Positions 56,188 through 63,846 of a stretch of 64,000 nucleotides of DNA are shown piece by piece (the stretch's first letter is position 1; each line of letters starts with the position of its first letter). The stretch is taken from NCBI GenBank assembly GCA_009838765.1, contig VXQX01000080.1, positions 1 through 64,000 of the forward strand, written 5' to 3'. Below the pieces are notes generated by a model. The model made no database searches, was not told the DNA's origin, and saw only the letters and a list, made by a program, of their open reading frames with translations. Source of the stretch: Gemmatimonadales bacterium (lineage in GTDB: Bacteria; Gemmatimonadota; Gemmatimonadetes; Palauibacterales; Palauibacteraceae). A program made the translations under genes and the position numbers.

Positions 56188-56481
56188 CTACACATGGGAA
56201 GCATCGAGGCGATCGTACTCGGCATGGGTGCCGACGAACCTCACGAAGCCGATTCGACGCCGGTAGTCGAACCGGACGATCAGTCGATACCTGTTCCCGC
56301 CAATGTTGAACACCACCCGGTCGTTGCGGACGATGCTGGCGTTTCCGTACACGGCCTTGACGTCCGCCGGGGACGACCAGTCGGCCCTCCGGGCAACCGC
56401 GTACCATGCTTTGAGTGGCTGCTCTGCTCTGGGCTCTCCCTCCCAATAGGCCCGCAGCGTCCTCTTGGCGATGATCCGCAT
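56188..56481 (-). CDS. higB: HigB-family mRNA interferase toxin
   Basis: 97 residues, starting M-R-I-I-A-K-R-T-L-R-A-Y-W-E. The HigB_toxin family is marked by P-L-K-A-W-Y-A-V-A-R-R-A-D-W-S-S-P-A-D-V, I-V-R-N-D-R-V-V-F-N-I-G-G-N-R-Y-R-L-I-V and R-F-V-G-T-H-A-E-Y-D. These toxins cut mRNA on the ribosome. A TTG three codons upstream (56490) is the only other start in frame. It precedes higA in one operon. Confidence 0.92.
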   Translation of the reverse strand: MRIIAKRTLRAYWEGEPRAEQPLKAWYAVARRADWSSPADVKAVYGNASIVRNDRVVFNIGGNRYRLIVRFDYRRRIGFVRFVGTHAEYDRLDASHV

Positions 56482-56659
56482 GGTGCGCAAGGTAGCTATC
56501 CCGATTCGGGATGGATAGCGCCCGTGCGCCTCTTCCCGCCTGCGCGGTTCTCCCGGGCGGCAAGAGTCTGTGTGTCCGGCTTGGCCGAAGGTGCTGGCCG
56601 GTTGTCGGCATCAACGGGGATTCGCATCTTTCCAGGACGCGAGACAAAGGAGCCCCCAC

Positions 56660-56917
56660 ATGCCCCGCGGACCGGCAGAGACCGTGATCAAGATCGTCGT
56701 CGGTTTCTTTCTCGGCATCGCGTGCTATTACGCGTTCGAGAACATCACGGCCCCCGAATGGACCGACTCCGTGGAAGCCGCGATGGAAGGCTGCAGAAAC
56801 CAGGGAATGGGTACGCGATTCCGGGTCAAGGAGCATGAGCTCATAGAGTTGGAATGTGTGCCCCTTGAAGGGCGAGGAGAGTCGCAGCAAGACGGAGCTG
56901 AGGGCTCTCTCCAGTAG
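56660..56917 (+). CDS. Small membrane-anchored protein of unknown function
   Basis: 85 residues. AAGGAG lies 7 nt before the ATG, a convincing site. One hydrophobic helix near residues 9-25 (V-I-K-I-V-V-G-F-F-L-G-I-A-C-Y-Y-A) is followed by a soluble stretch with two Cys (E-G-C-R-N-Q-G and L-E-C-V-P). I do not recognise a family. It is 28 bp ahead of the M28 peptidase in the same direction. Confidence 0.55.
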   Translation: MPRGPAETVIKIVVGFFLGIACYYAFENITAPEWTDSVEAAMEGCRNQGMGTRFRVKEHELIELECVPLEGRGESQQDGAEGSLQ

Positions 56918-56945
56918 TAAGTCAAACCCTCTCCCGGAGCGATCC

Positions 56946-58556
56946 ATGAAGCCCACGGCTCGTCTCGGACTCGCCTGTTCGCTGGCATGCCTCTCCACTC
57001 TGACGGCGTCGCTGATTCCGGGCGGAACGCAGGGCGCGGCCGCGCAGTCGTTTCCCTCTGGCGATCCGGTGATCCGGGCGATCTGGGAGGAAGGGGTCGA
57101 ACGCTCGCAGGTCTACGAACTCGGCCAGGTGATGATGGACTCGATCGGGCCGCGGCTCACCGGGTCGCCGGCGATGGCCGGCGCCAACGACTGGGCGCTC
57201 GCGAAGTACGCCGAGTGGGGCATCGAGGCCTACAAGGAGCAATACGGCACCTGGCGGGGCTGGGAGCGCGGCATCACCCACATCGATCTCATCGCGCCGC
57301 GCGTGCGCACGCTCGAGGGCATGGCGGCGGCGTGGAGCCCGGCCACGGACGGACCTGTCGAGGCGGAGGTGGTGATCCTGGCGGACGCGGACAGCCCCGG
57401 AGCCTTCGAGGCAGCGCTGTCGGAGGTGCGCGGCAAGTTCGTGCTCGTCTCGCGCCCGGAGCCCAGTTGCCGCGCGCCCGACAACCTCGAGTGGTTCGCG
57501 CGGCCCGAGACGACGGCCCGCATGGCGGCGGAGCGGGAGCGCGCCATCGCGGAGTGGAACGAACGCGTGGGGAACACGGGGTTCGCTGCGCGCTCGCTGC
57601 CGGAAGCGCTGAGCGCAGCCGAACCCGCCGGCATCCTCCGCTCGCAATGGTCCGAGGGCTGGGGCGTCACCAAGATCTTCGGCACCCGCGCGGAGCGGGC
57701 GCCGGTCCTTGACCTGAGTTGCGAGGCGTACGGGCTCCTGTACCGGCTGGCCGAGAACGATCAGGGGCCGGTGCTTCGCGTCGACGCACAGGCCCGTTTC
57801 CTGGGAGAGGTGCCGGTCTCCAACGCCTTCGCCGTCATCCCCGGCAGCGCCGAGCCCGAGGAGTACGTGATCCTCGGAGGCCATTACGACTCGTGGGACG
57901 GCTCCGACGGCGCACTCGACAACGGCACCGGCGCCGTCGCGATCATGGAGGCGATGCGCATCCTGAAACACGCCGTCCCGAACCCCCGCCGCACGATCAT
58001 CGGCGCCCTCTGGAACGGCGAGGAGCAGGGCTTGAACGGGTCACGCGCCTTCGTCGAGGACCATCCCGAGATCCTCGAGCGCACCCACACCGTGTTCAAC
58101 GTCGATCACGGGAACGGGCCGGTCACCTTCATCCCCATGCAGGGGTTCGCCGGCGCCGCCGGGCGCTTCGGCGAGTGGCTTGCGAAGATCCCGAGCGAGC
58201 TGTCCGACCTCGTCACCCTCGAGGTCCCCGGGATGCCCGAGTCCGGCGGGACGGACCACGCCTCCTTCCTGTGCGCGGGCGTGCCCGCCTTCAGTTTCCA
58301 CGTGGGCGCCGGCCGCAGCGGCATGAACATCGCCGACAACCGCTGGGACACGAGCACCTACACCTGGCACACGAACCGCGACACCTTCGACAAAATCGTC
58401 TTCGAGGACCTGCGCGACGACGCCGTGATGACCGCGATGTTCGCCTATCTCGCCTCCGAGGATCCGAACCGCATGCCCCGCGACCGCCGCGCCATGCCGG
58501 AGGACTCGCAGTGGCCCGACTGCCGCCCCCCGGCCCGGAGTTCCGGCACACCCTGA
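56946..58556 (+). CDS. Secreted M28 family zinc aminopeptidase
   Basis: 536 residues with a signal peptide (MKPTARLGLACSLACLSTL..., cleaved near A-A-A-Q). A protease-associated-like insert precedes the catalytic domain. Zinc ligands are H in G-G-H-Y-D-S-W-D near 310, D in G-A-L-D-N-G-T-G-A near 325, the E-E pair in W-N-G-E-E-Q-G near 360, D in V-F-N-V-D-H-G and H in T-W-H-T-N-R-D near 478. It resembles carboxypeptidase Q-like M28 enzymes, releasing amino acids from peptides in the periplasm or outside. The protein looks complete. Confidence 0.92.
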   Translation: MKPTARLGLACSLACLSTLTASLIPGGTQGAAAQSFPSGDPVIRAIWEEGVERSQVYELGQVMMDSIGPRLTGSPAMAGANDWALAKYAEWGIEAYKEQYGTWRGWERGITHIDLIAPRVRTLEGMAAAWSPATDGPVEAEVVILADADSPGAFEAALSEVRGKFVLVSRPEPSCRAPDNLEWFARPETTARMAAERERAIAEWNERVGNTGFAARSLPEALSAAEPAGILRSQWSEGWGVTKIFGTRAERAPVLDLSCEAYGLLYRLAENDQGPVLRVDAQARFLGEVPVSNAFAVIPGSAEPEEYVILGGHYDSWDGSDGALDNGTGAVAIMEAMRILKHAVPNPRRTIIGALWNGEEQGLNGSRAFVEDHPEILERTHTVFNVDHGNGPVTFIPMQGFAGAAGRFGEWLAKIPSELSDLVTLEVPGMPESGGTDHASFLCAGVPAFSFHVGAGRSGMNIADNRWDTSTYTWHTNRDTFDKIVFEDLRDDAVMTAMFAYLASEDPNRMPRDRRAMPEDSQWPDCRPPARSSGTP

Positions 58557-58583
58557 AGCCTCCCGGAGGGTGACACGAGATGG

Positions 58584-58627
58584 CCAAGTACTAATCTGAC
58601 ACAAATTAGTACATCATTAGTACTTGG
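58584..58627. promoter_or_regulatory. Triple GTACTAAT operator and promoter
   Basis: CCAAGTACTAAT (58584-58595) and ATTAGTACTTGG (58616-58627) form a perfect 12-bp inverted repeat, with a third site ATTAGTAC (58605-58612) between. CTGACA (58596-58601) may be the -35 element. The array ends 3 bp before the ATG at 58631. Confidence 0.6.
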
Positions 58628-58630
58628 AGT

Positions 58631-59358
58631 ATGGCCAGGTGGAAGTTTGGAGAGCGAGCAAATCGGCAAGGGGCGCTATCGATGAGCGAGTTGCTGTGCC
58701 TGTGGAAGAACGTCAAGTCCAGTCTGGACGCGTGGCGGGAGGACTGGTGCGGTCTCGTGGACGGGTACGGTCAGGTGGAAGCGGTCAGGCAGAGGTCGGA
58801 GGAGGGTCGGACGTGGAGCGACAACGAGACCTTTGAGGCGCTGCTGATGTCCGTGTTGTCCAACAACACGGACTGGGCCAAGATCGAAGGAATCCAGACC
58901 GAACTCTCGGACGTGTTTTCGGGCTTTGACCTGGAGTGGTACGCAGGGCTCTCGGAGGACGACATCAGCGGCTCAAGAACGATCCCAAGCGCGTGGCGTT
59001 GCGCCTGGGGATGCATGGCGACGAGTACAAGCTTCCGGCCTTCGGCGTGCCACTGGCGGCGGAGGCCCTCAAGAACCTCGGCTTTGACGTGGCCAAACCC
59101 GACAGGCACCTTCTCCGGGCCTTGGCCGCGTTCGGTTTGATTGAGGCCGGCACGTGGCCCAACCGAGGTCACCGAGGCACACCCAAGCCCAGCAGGCGTT
59201 TGTTCGTCGACGCCATGGCGGCGGCAGAAGCGATCGCGGCGGCGGGCAAGGTGCCCGTCGCCTTGGTGGACAACGCCATCTGGCTGCTCTGCGCGAAGAG
59301 CGGGGCATGGTGGACCAATCCGCAGCTCGAGGAGTTGACTGAAACGAGCGACGCATGA
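58631..59358 (+). pseudogene. HhH-GPD DNA-glycosylase-like gene broken by a frameshift
   Basis: Two overlapping frames make one protein of about 242 residues. Frame one runs to D-L-E-W-Y-A-G-L-S-E-D-D-I near 58968; the second continues Q-R-L-K-N-D-P-K-R-V and ends at 59358. Restoring one base (ATCAG to ATCCAG) joins them. The first part has N-E-T-F-E-A-L-L-M-S-V-L-S-N-N-T-D-W; the second has L-P-A-F-G-V-P-L-A-A-E-A-L-K-N-L-G and the K-P-D-R-H-L-L-R-A-L segment with the Asp typical of helix-hairpin-helix glycosylases. That family excises damaged bases. Loss of one C is most likely, or a sequencing error. Family call is moderate. Confidence 0.6.
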
Positions 59359-59433
59359 ACGCGACCCGGGCCGCCGAAGCGGGGGCTGAGCCGCAGTCCG
59401 CGATGGCTGTTCCATGCGTCAACTGTACCCACT

Positions 59434-59886
59434 TCACTCGTCGAGGCTCAGGGACCAGTTGTTCCACTTGAGGTCCGGCGAAGCGCCCAGGAATCGGTAG
59501 AAGCCCTCCGCCGCGCGGTTTCCGTCCATGACCGTCCAGATCAGTTCGGCCGCACCGATGGACTTGGCGTGTGAAATCACCGCCGCCATCAGGGCCTTCC
59601 CTACCCCCGCGTCGCGCGCCCTCTCTTCAACGAACAACTCCTTGAGCACGACCTTCGGCCGCAGCGTATAGGTCCACGGAATCGTGTAGGCCACGGCCAT
59701 CCCGACGAGATCATCGTCCTGCTCGGCCACGAACGCGGTGAAGAGACGGTCGTCCCCGAACCCATGCTCGAGCACACTCTCCCGCGTCACCACGAAGTCG
59801 TCGATGTACTCCTCGAACCGCGCCAGTCCCCGCATGAGCTCCAGCAGCCGATCCACATCCCTCCGTTCAGCCAGCCTGACGCGCAT
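59434..59886 (-). CDS. GNAT family N-acetyltransferase (diamine acetyltransferase-like)
   Basis: 150 residues. It opens M-R-V-R-L-A-E-R-R-D-V-D-R-L-L-E-L-M. The central L-K-E-L-F-V-E-E-R-A-R-D-A-G-V-G-K-A-L-M block near 82-101 is the acetyl-CoA site, though the common R/Q-x-x-G-x-G/A loop reads R-D-A-G-V-G-K-A. N-R-A-A-E-G-F-Y-R-F-L-G-A near 124-136 gives the catalytic Tyr. It resembles spermidine/spermine and thialysine acetyltransferases. It converges with the broken glycosylase gene. Confidence 0.85.
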   Translation of the reverse strand: MRVRLAERRDVDRLLELMRGLARFEEYIDDFVVTRESVLEHGFGDDRLFTAFVAEQDDDLVGMAVAYTIPWTYTLRPKVVLKELFVEERARDAGVGKALMAAVISHAKSIGAAELIWTVMDGNRAAEGFYRFLGASPDLKWNNWSLSLDE

Positions 59887-59985
59887 CTAATGGACCCCGT
59901 CCTGGAGGAGATTCGTCAGCGAGGGGGCGAAGCCCGTCGCGAGCCTACGGACAACGCCGCTCGGCACGTGTGCCCAGAAGGACGT

Positions 59986-60050
59986 GCCCGGGAGAATTTG
60001 GCCAGCGAAGGGGAGCGAAGCTCCACGAGCGCCCGAATTCTCGCGGGCGC
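59986..60050. repeat. Partial copy of tRNA-Arg 3' end plus hairpins downstream of the tRNA cluster
   Basis: GCCCGGGAGAATT at 59986-59998 repeats exactly the T-arm/acceptor segment of the tRNA-Arg gene at 60082-60094. Two hairpins follow: GGAGC-GAA-GCTCC (60012-60024) and GCGCCCG/CGGGCGC (60029-60035 with 60044-60050), the latter reusing the tRNA acceptor sequence. It may be an integration scar or the tRNA operon terminator. The rest of 59887-60078 holds no recognisable gene. Confidence 0.45.
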
Positions 60051-60078
60051 AGTCTCGACGCCCGAAGGAAGGAGAGAA

Positions 60079-60152
60079 TGCGCCCGGGAGAATTCGAATC
60101 CCCAACCTCCTGATCCGTAGTCAGGTGCTCTATCCAGTTGAGCTACGGGCGC
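60079..60152 (-). tRNA. tRNA-Arg (anticodon ACG)
   Basis: 74 nt. Acceptor GCGCCCG/CGGGCGC with discriminator A. The anticodon stem CCTGA/TCAGG encloses CTACGGA, giving anticodon ACG. The T-loop TTCGAAT is standard. CCA is not encoded. Confidence 0.95.
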
Positions 60153-60189
60153 TCGGAGCCGGTGGTGCGATCGGCGATGTCATGCTGCA

Positions 60190-60275
60190 TGCCCAGGAGA
60201 GGATTCGAACCTCCACGTCCGTAAAAGGACACTAGCCCCTCAAGCTAGCGCGTCTGCCAGTTCCGCCACCTGGGC
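60190..60275 (-). tRNA. tRNA-Leu (anticodon GAG)
   Basis: 86 nt with a long variable arm (about GTGTCC…GGACGT). Acceptor GCCCAGG/CCTGGGC, discriminator A. The anticodon stem CTAGC/GCTAG holds TTGAGGG, giving GAG. Confidence 0.95.
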
Positions 60276-60281
60276 CGGTGA

Positions 60282-60367
60282 TGCTCGGGGGGGGAGTCGA
60301 ACCCCCACGGGAGTTTAATCCCACAGGATCCTGAATCCTGCGCGTCTGCCATTTCCGCCACCCGAGC
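60282..60367 (-). tRNA. tRNA-Leu (anticodon CAG)
   Basis: 86 nt with a long variable arm. Acceptor GCTCGGG/CCCGAGC, discriminator A. The anticodon stem CAGGA/TCCTG holds TTCAGGA, giving CAG, the decoder of the most common Leu codon in GC-rich genomes. Confidence 0.95.
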
Positions 60368-60437
60368 CTGCGCCCGTAACCCTTCGGTACGGGGAGTCGC
60401 CCCCGAGAACCGGTGCCGCTGGCTCCGCCGGGACGAG

Positions 60438-60512
60438 TGCGCCCGACAGGATTCGAACCTGTGACCTCTTGCTCCGGAGGCAAGCGCTCTATCCAGGCTG
60501 AGCTACGGGCGC
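60438..60512 (-). tRNA. tRNA-Arg (anticodon CCG)
   Basis: 75 nt. Acceptor GCGCCCG/CGGGCGC, discriminator A. The anticodon stem CTTGC/GCAAG holds CTCCGGA, giving CCG. First gene of the four-tRNA cluster in the transcribed direction. Confidence 0.95.
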
Positions 60513-60615
60513 AGACACGAAACGCGCCGCCGGAAGAGGCGACGCGCCGTGCGGGCAATCTAACGGGGCCGGCCCCCAGCGTCTACCTGCCCCAGGGGGC
60601 CGACCCCGATGTGGT

Positions 60616-61902
60616 TCAGCGCGACCCGGATGAGGCCGCGGCGGTGTCGTCGATCGAGTCGATGACGAGGTCGAGCAGGCCGTCGATCGCCCCTCCGGGG
60701 ATCCAGCGCGCCACCACAACCAGATCGTTCACCGGATCGCAGTAGATCATGTTCGTGCCGTTGCCGAGGTGGGCCCACGCTTCCGCCGGCGCGCTCGGAT
60801 AGCGCTTGTTCCCCTCCTCGTCCGCGACGTTGAGCATGAAGTTCATGTGCCCGTAGGAGCCGTTCGCCGGGCCGGGCGTCGTCGCGAGATCGAACCATTC
60901 CTCGGAGAGGAGTTGCCGGTCCCCCCACGTCCCGCGCCGCAGCGTGAAGAGGCCGAAGCGCGCCTGGTCGCGGGCGCTGATGAACATGCCGCCGCCCCAG
61001 TGGCCGCCGCCGCTCACCGACTGCACGCGGCGCCCGTCGACCGTGACCCAGGAGTTCTCGTAGCCGTTCCAGCGCCAGGTCGGAGAGGCGCCGATCGGTC
61101 CCATCACGCGCTCGTGCAGGACCTCGGGCAGCGGGCGCCGCAGCACGCTCATCGCGGCGAGCGCGAGGAGGTTCACGCGGGTGTCGTTGTACTCGTACAC
61201 GGTCCCCGAGGGATGGCGATCCCGCGTCATCCACGTGTCGGGGTCGCCGCTTGGACGGTCGGCCCAGTCCGGCTTGCCCCACAGCGTGCCCTCCCAGTCG
61301 GAGGTCTGCCTCAGGAGGTCGTCCCACGTGATCGTGCGGTTGTGCTCGGACTCGAACATCGTCGTCGGATCGGGCTTCCCGAACCCGATGCGGTCCACGC
61401 CGGGCTCCCCGTCGCCCGGGGGCACGTCGATCGGGGCCATGTACTCGCGCACCGTGTCATCGAGCGAGCCGATGAGCCCCTCGTCCCACGCGAGTCCCAC
61501 GGACGTCGAGAGGAAGGATTTCGTCACGCTGTACGTCATGTCGACGCGCCTCGTGTCTCCCCACTCCGCGACGATGTAGCCGTGGCGCACGATCATCCCG
61601 GCCGGTCCGCCCCGCACGTTGAAGGGTCCGATTCCCTCCCCGAGGGGCTCGCGCCCGAAGCTCCGGCTGTGCTGGAACTCCCGGTCGCGCGCCTGGCTCG
61701 TCTCGTGCTCGAGCGCGTATTCGATGGCCGCCCGGACCCCCTCGGCGCTCATCCCCACCTGCTCGGGAGTGCGCGTCTCCCACGCGTCCCCCCGCGCCGG
61801 CAGGTACTGCGCGGCCCCGACGCCCGGAAACGCGACGGCCGCTGAAACGGCAAGAAGTCCAGCCCAGAGCGCGCCACGGTGCGCGCGAATCATGCCCTGC
61901 AT
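60616..61902 (-). CDS. Secreted serine hydrolase (class C beta-lactamase fold)
   Basis: 428 residues. AGGAGG lies 8 nt before the ATG, and the leader is a signal peptide (G-A-L-W-A-G-L-L-A-V-S-A-A-V-A-F, cleaved near G-A-A-Q). Catalytic motifs: S-V-T-K in Y-S-V-T-K-S near residue 126 and Y-E-Y-N in place of the Y-x-N motif near 240, with H-L-G-N-G-T in the KTG position. The fold acts on esters, amides or peptidoglycan-like substrates in the periplasm. It is a different subgroup from the serine hydrolase at 14.1 kb. It lies upstream of the tRNA cluster on the same strand. Confidence 0.86.
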   Translation of the reverse strand: MQGMIRAHRGALWAGLLAVSAAVAFPGVGAAQYLPARGDAWETRTPEQVGMSAEGVRAAIEYALEHETSQARDREFQHSRSFGREPLGEGIGPFNVRGGPAGMIVRHGYIVAEWGDTRRVDMTYSVTKSFLSTSVGLAWDEGLIGSLDDTVREYMAPIDVPPGDGEPGVDRIGFGKPDPTTMFESEHNRTITWDDLLRQTSDWEGTLWGKPDWADRPSGDPDTWMTRDRHPSGTVYEYNDTRVNLLALAAMSVLRRPLPEVLHERVMGPIGASPTWRWNGYENSWVTVDGRRVQSVSGGGHWGGGMFISARDQARFGLFTLRRGTWGDRQLLSEEWFDLATTPGPANGSYGHMNFMLNVADEEGNKRYPSAPAEAWAHLGNGTNMIYCDPVNDLVVVARWIPGGAIDGLLDLVIDSIDDTAAASSGSR

Positions 61903-62056
61903 GAGAACACCTCCTGACTCGGATCGATCACGCCGGAGGATGGTAACCACTGGGACACGTTCGGCACACGGGCCCGGGGGGGGGGCGGTCAGGAGTGCAA
62001 CATCGTTGATGACATCCCGGGGGAGAACCCGCGACGCAAGAGCAGACGCTCCGGGC

Positions 62057-63298
62057 CTACGGCGGGGAGAAGCGGAGCCGCACCACGCGCTGGACGTCGA
62101 ACTCCATGTACTGGACGCCGAGCGCAACGTCGCCGCTCACGCCGCCCAGGGACAGATCGATCCCCCGCGGCCACTCGGCCGTGAAGAGCGGCTCGCCGTC
62201 CGGGTCGTAGACGTGCGCGCGCAGGACCTCGTCCGCCTCCGCCCACGCGAGCCGCACCCACAGGCGTCCGTCCTCGTCGTACCACATGTCCCCCACCGGC
62301 GGCTTCCGCTCCGGCATCTCGATCGACGGAAAATCGATGAGCACGTCGGCGAAGGCCCTACGTGCTTCATCCAGTCGTTCCCGTTCCCGGCGCACCTCAC
62401 GCTCCGTCACCCGCGGACCGGCTATATCGCGGCGGATCTCGCGGCGCAGCTCGCCATTAGGACCGAACAACTGGACCAGGTATTCCCGGGTGTAGAGGTG
62501 CGCGGATCGGGAGTCGGGCGAGTGCACGCGGATGTTGCGATTGGCGAAGGGTGCCGGAATCTCGGTCTCCCGCCGCCCCCAGGTCTCGTGACGCCAGACC
62601 ACGACGAGGCGGTTCGTCTCCCGGAGGTCCCGTTCGGGGATCGTTACCCGGCTGACGATGTCGCCTTCGAGCCCGATGGTCACGTGCTGCCGCTCGATGA
62701 CGTAGTCGTTGTTCTCATCGACACCGACGCTGTCCACCACCATGATCAGGCCCGTGGGGCCCGTAAACATCGGGTTCACGCAGCTCGTGGTGCCGCCCGC
62801 GACCAACGCGTTGCCCTGTCCCATATCGATCTGCCGAACCTCGTCGGGCGGCGGGACATCCCGGACGTGGTCCGCCCGGTCCTCGAGGATGTCGAACACC
62901 TTGTACGAGTCCAGGGCGTCCACCCAGAGACGGCCGTCCCGATCGAACACCAGCCCGCACACGTCCCGGCGGATCTCCCCCGGCCCTTCGCCCGGGCCCG
63001 CTACCCGAAACAGGTATCCACCATCCGGCCCATACGCGCGCACATCCCGGGTGCTGGAATCCCCCACGTAGATCCGTCCGTCGGCGTCCCGGGTCAGTCC
63101 GCTGATGTTCTCGAACAGGTATCCCTGTGCGCCGTCCATGACGCCGATCGTGAGGTCGATTCCCCCCCGAAGCGTCCGCTCCTGTCCGTGGGCGAAAGTT
63201 GCGGCCATTGCGATGGCGGTCGCCGCGAGCCGCACCGGGATCCGCAATCGGCCCTTCCCGGGGAAGGTTCGAACACGCCGAATGGGACTGTCCCTCAT
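62057..63298 (-). CDS. Secreted 6-bladed beta-propeller (NHL-like) protein
   Basis: 413 residues with a basic start and signal peptide (V-R-L-A-A-T-A-I-A-M-A-A-T-F-A-H-G-Q). Blade repeats have the NHL pattern: N-I-S-G-L-T-R-D-A-D-G-R-I-Y-V-G-D, V-R-A-Y-G-P-D-G-G-Y-L-F-R-V-A-G-P-G-E-G-P-G-E and C-G-L-V-F-D-R-D-G-R-L-W-V-D near 60-135, with a later D-M-W-Y-D-E-D-G-R-L-W-V. Such propellers bind ligands or proteins; no enzymatic residues are evident. The family is abundant in Gemmatimonadota and Bacteroidota. Confidence 0.82.
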   Translation of the reverse strand: MRDSPIRRVRTFPGKGRLRIPVRLAATAIAMAATFAHGQERTLRGGIDLTIGVMDGAQGYLFENISGLTRDADGRIYVGDSSTRDVRAYGPDGGYLFRVAGPGEGPGEIRRDVCGLVFDRDGRLWVDALDSYKVFDILEDRADHVRDVPPPDEVRQIDMGQGNALVAGGTTSCVNPMFTGPTGLIMVVDSVGVDENNDYVIERQHVTIGLEGDIVSRVTIPERDLRETNRLVVVWRHETWGRRETEIPAPFANRNIRVHSPDSRSAHLYTREYLVQLFGPNGELRREIRRDIAGPRVTEREVRRERERLDEARRAFADVLIDFPSIEMPERKPPVGDMWYDEDGRLWVRLAWAEADEVLRAHVYDPDGEPLFTAEWPRGIDLSLGGVSGDVALGVQYMEFDVQRVVRLRFSPP

Positions 63299-63367
63299 CT
63301 CACGGCAACCGTGCGTTCAACGCGGATCGTATCGGCTGGCCGGCTGGAGCCGAAGGACGGATACGTG

Positions 63368-63457
63368 ATGTCGTTCAACCCGAATACCGTCACCGTTCCA
63401 GCGCCTCGAGACGCGAATCGCAGAAAGGCGATCCGTGCGGCTGTCGGCTCCGTTTGA
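63368..63457 (+). pseudogene. Short frame resembling an MFS transporter N-terminus (possible remnant)
   Basis: A 29-codon frame after a GAAGGA site ends R-R-K-A-I-R-A-A-V-G-S-V then stop. The R-K-A-I-R-A-A-V-G-S segment is like the start of metabolite:H+ symporters of the MFS, which then continue into E-W-Y-D-F. The match is short and could be chance. The rest of the 300-bp gap 63299-63600 shows only the operator at 63548. Confidence 0.2.
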
Positions 63458-63547
63458 GAGGCGGTTGAGGTTCTTCCCCAAGAACGTGTGGGAGGGGTGA
63501 TTCGAGACGCCTCGGGATGAGCGGATGTTATGGTTTTTGGGATGATG

Positions 63548-63564
63548 GTACATTATTTATGTAC
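63548..63564. promoter_or_regulatory. Operator before the second vapBC pair
   Basis: GTACAT-TATTT-ATGTAC is a perfect 6-5-6 inverted repeat in an AT-rich stretch, 37 bp before the antitoxin ATG. It is the expected site for self-repression by the Phd/VapB antitoxin. Confidence 0.55.
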
Positions 63565-63600
63565 ATACTCGAATTCGGAGCAGGACCCTGGGGGATGGCC

Positions 63601-63846
63601 ATGACGAGAACCGTGGGTGTGGCGGTGTTCCGCAAGACGTGCGCGCGACTGATTGCGCAGGTCGCCGAGCAACGGGAACCGATCACGATCACCAAACACG
63701 GTCGGCCCGTCGCGCTGCTGGCGCCGGTGCCCCGGCCCGACGACGGCCGTCGGCAGATCATCGGTGCGCTGCGGGGATCCGTGTTGGGCTACGATGATCC
63801 CTTCGCGCCGGCCGCCGATCCGGCGGAATGGGATGCCCTGAGGTGA
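63601..63846 (+). CDS. Phd/YefM-type antitoxin of the second vapBC pair
   Basis: 81 residues from the ATG at 63601, preceded by GGGGGA. The fold is seen in V-A-V-F-R-K-T-C-A-R-L-I-A-Q-V-A-E-Q-R-E-P-I-T and I-T-K-H-G-R-P-V-A-L-L-A-P-V. The C-terminal acidic end (Y-D-D-P-F … W-D-A-L-R) is the toxin-binding tail. It overlaps the PIN toxin start by GTGA. Compared with the antitoxin at 36.6 kb it is clearly a different lineage. Confidence 0.85.
   Translation: MTRTVGVAVFRKTCARLIAQVAEQREPITITKHGRPVALLAPVPRPDDGRRQIIGALRGSVLGYDDPFAPAADPAEWDALR

Noticed and set aside
58955-58985. Programmed ribosomal frameshift in the glycosylase-like gene
   Set aside because: No slippery heptamer or following pseudoknot is visible; loss of one C explains the break more simply.
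59887-60105. Minus-strand frame of 72 residues downstream of the tRNA cluster
   Set aside because: It runs into the tRNA-Arg gene and is made of the hairpin and duplicated tRNA segments.
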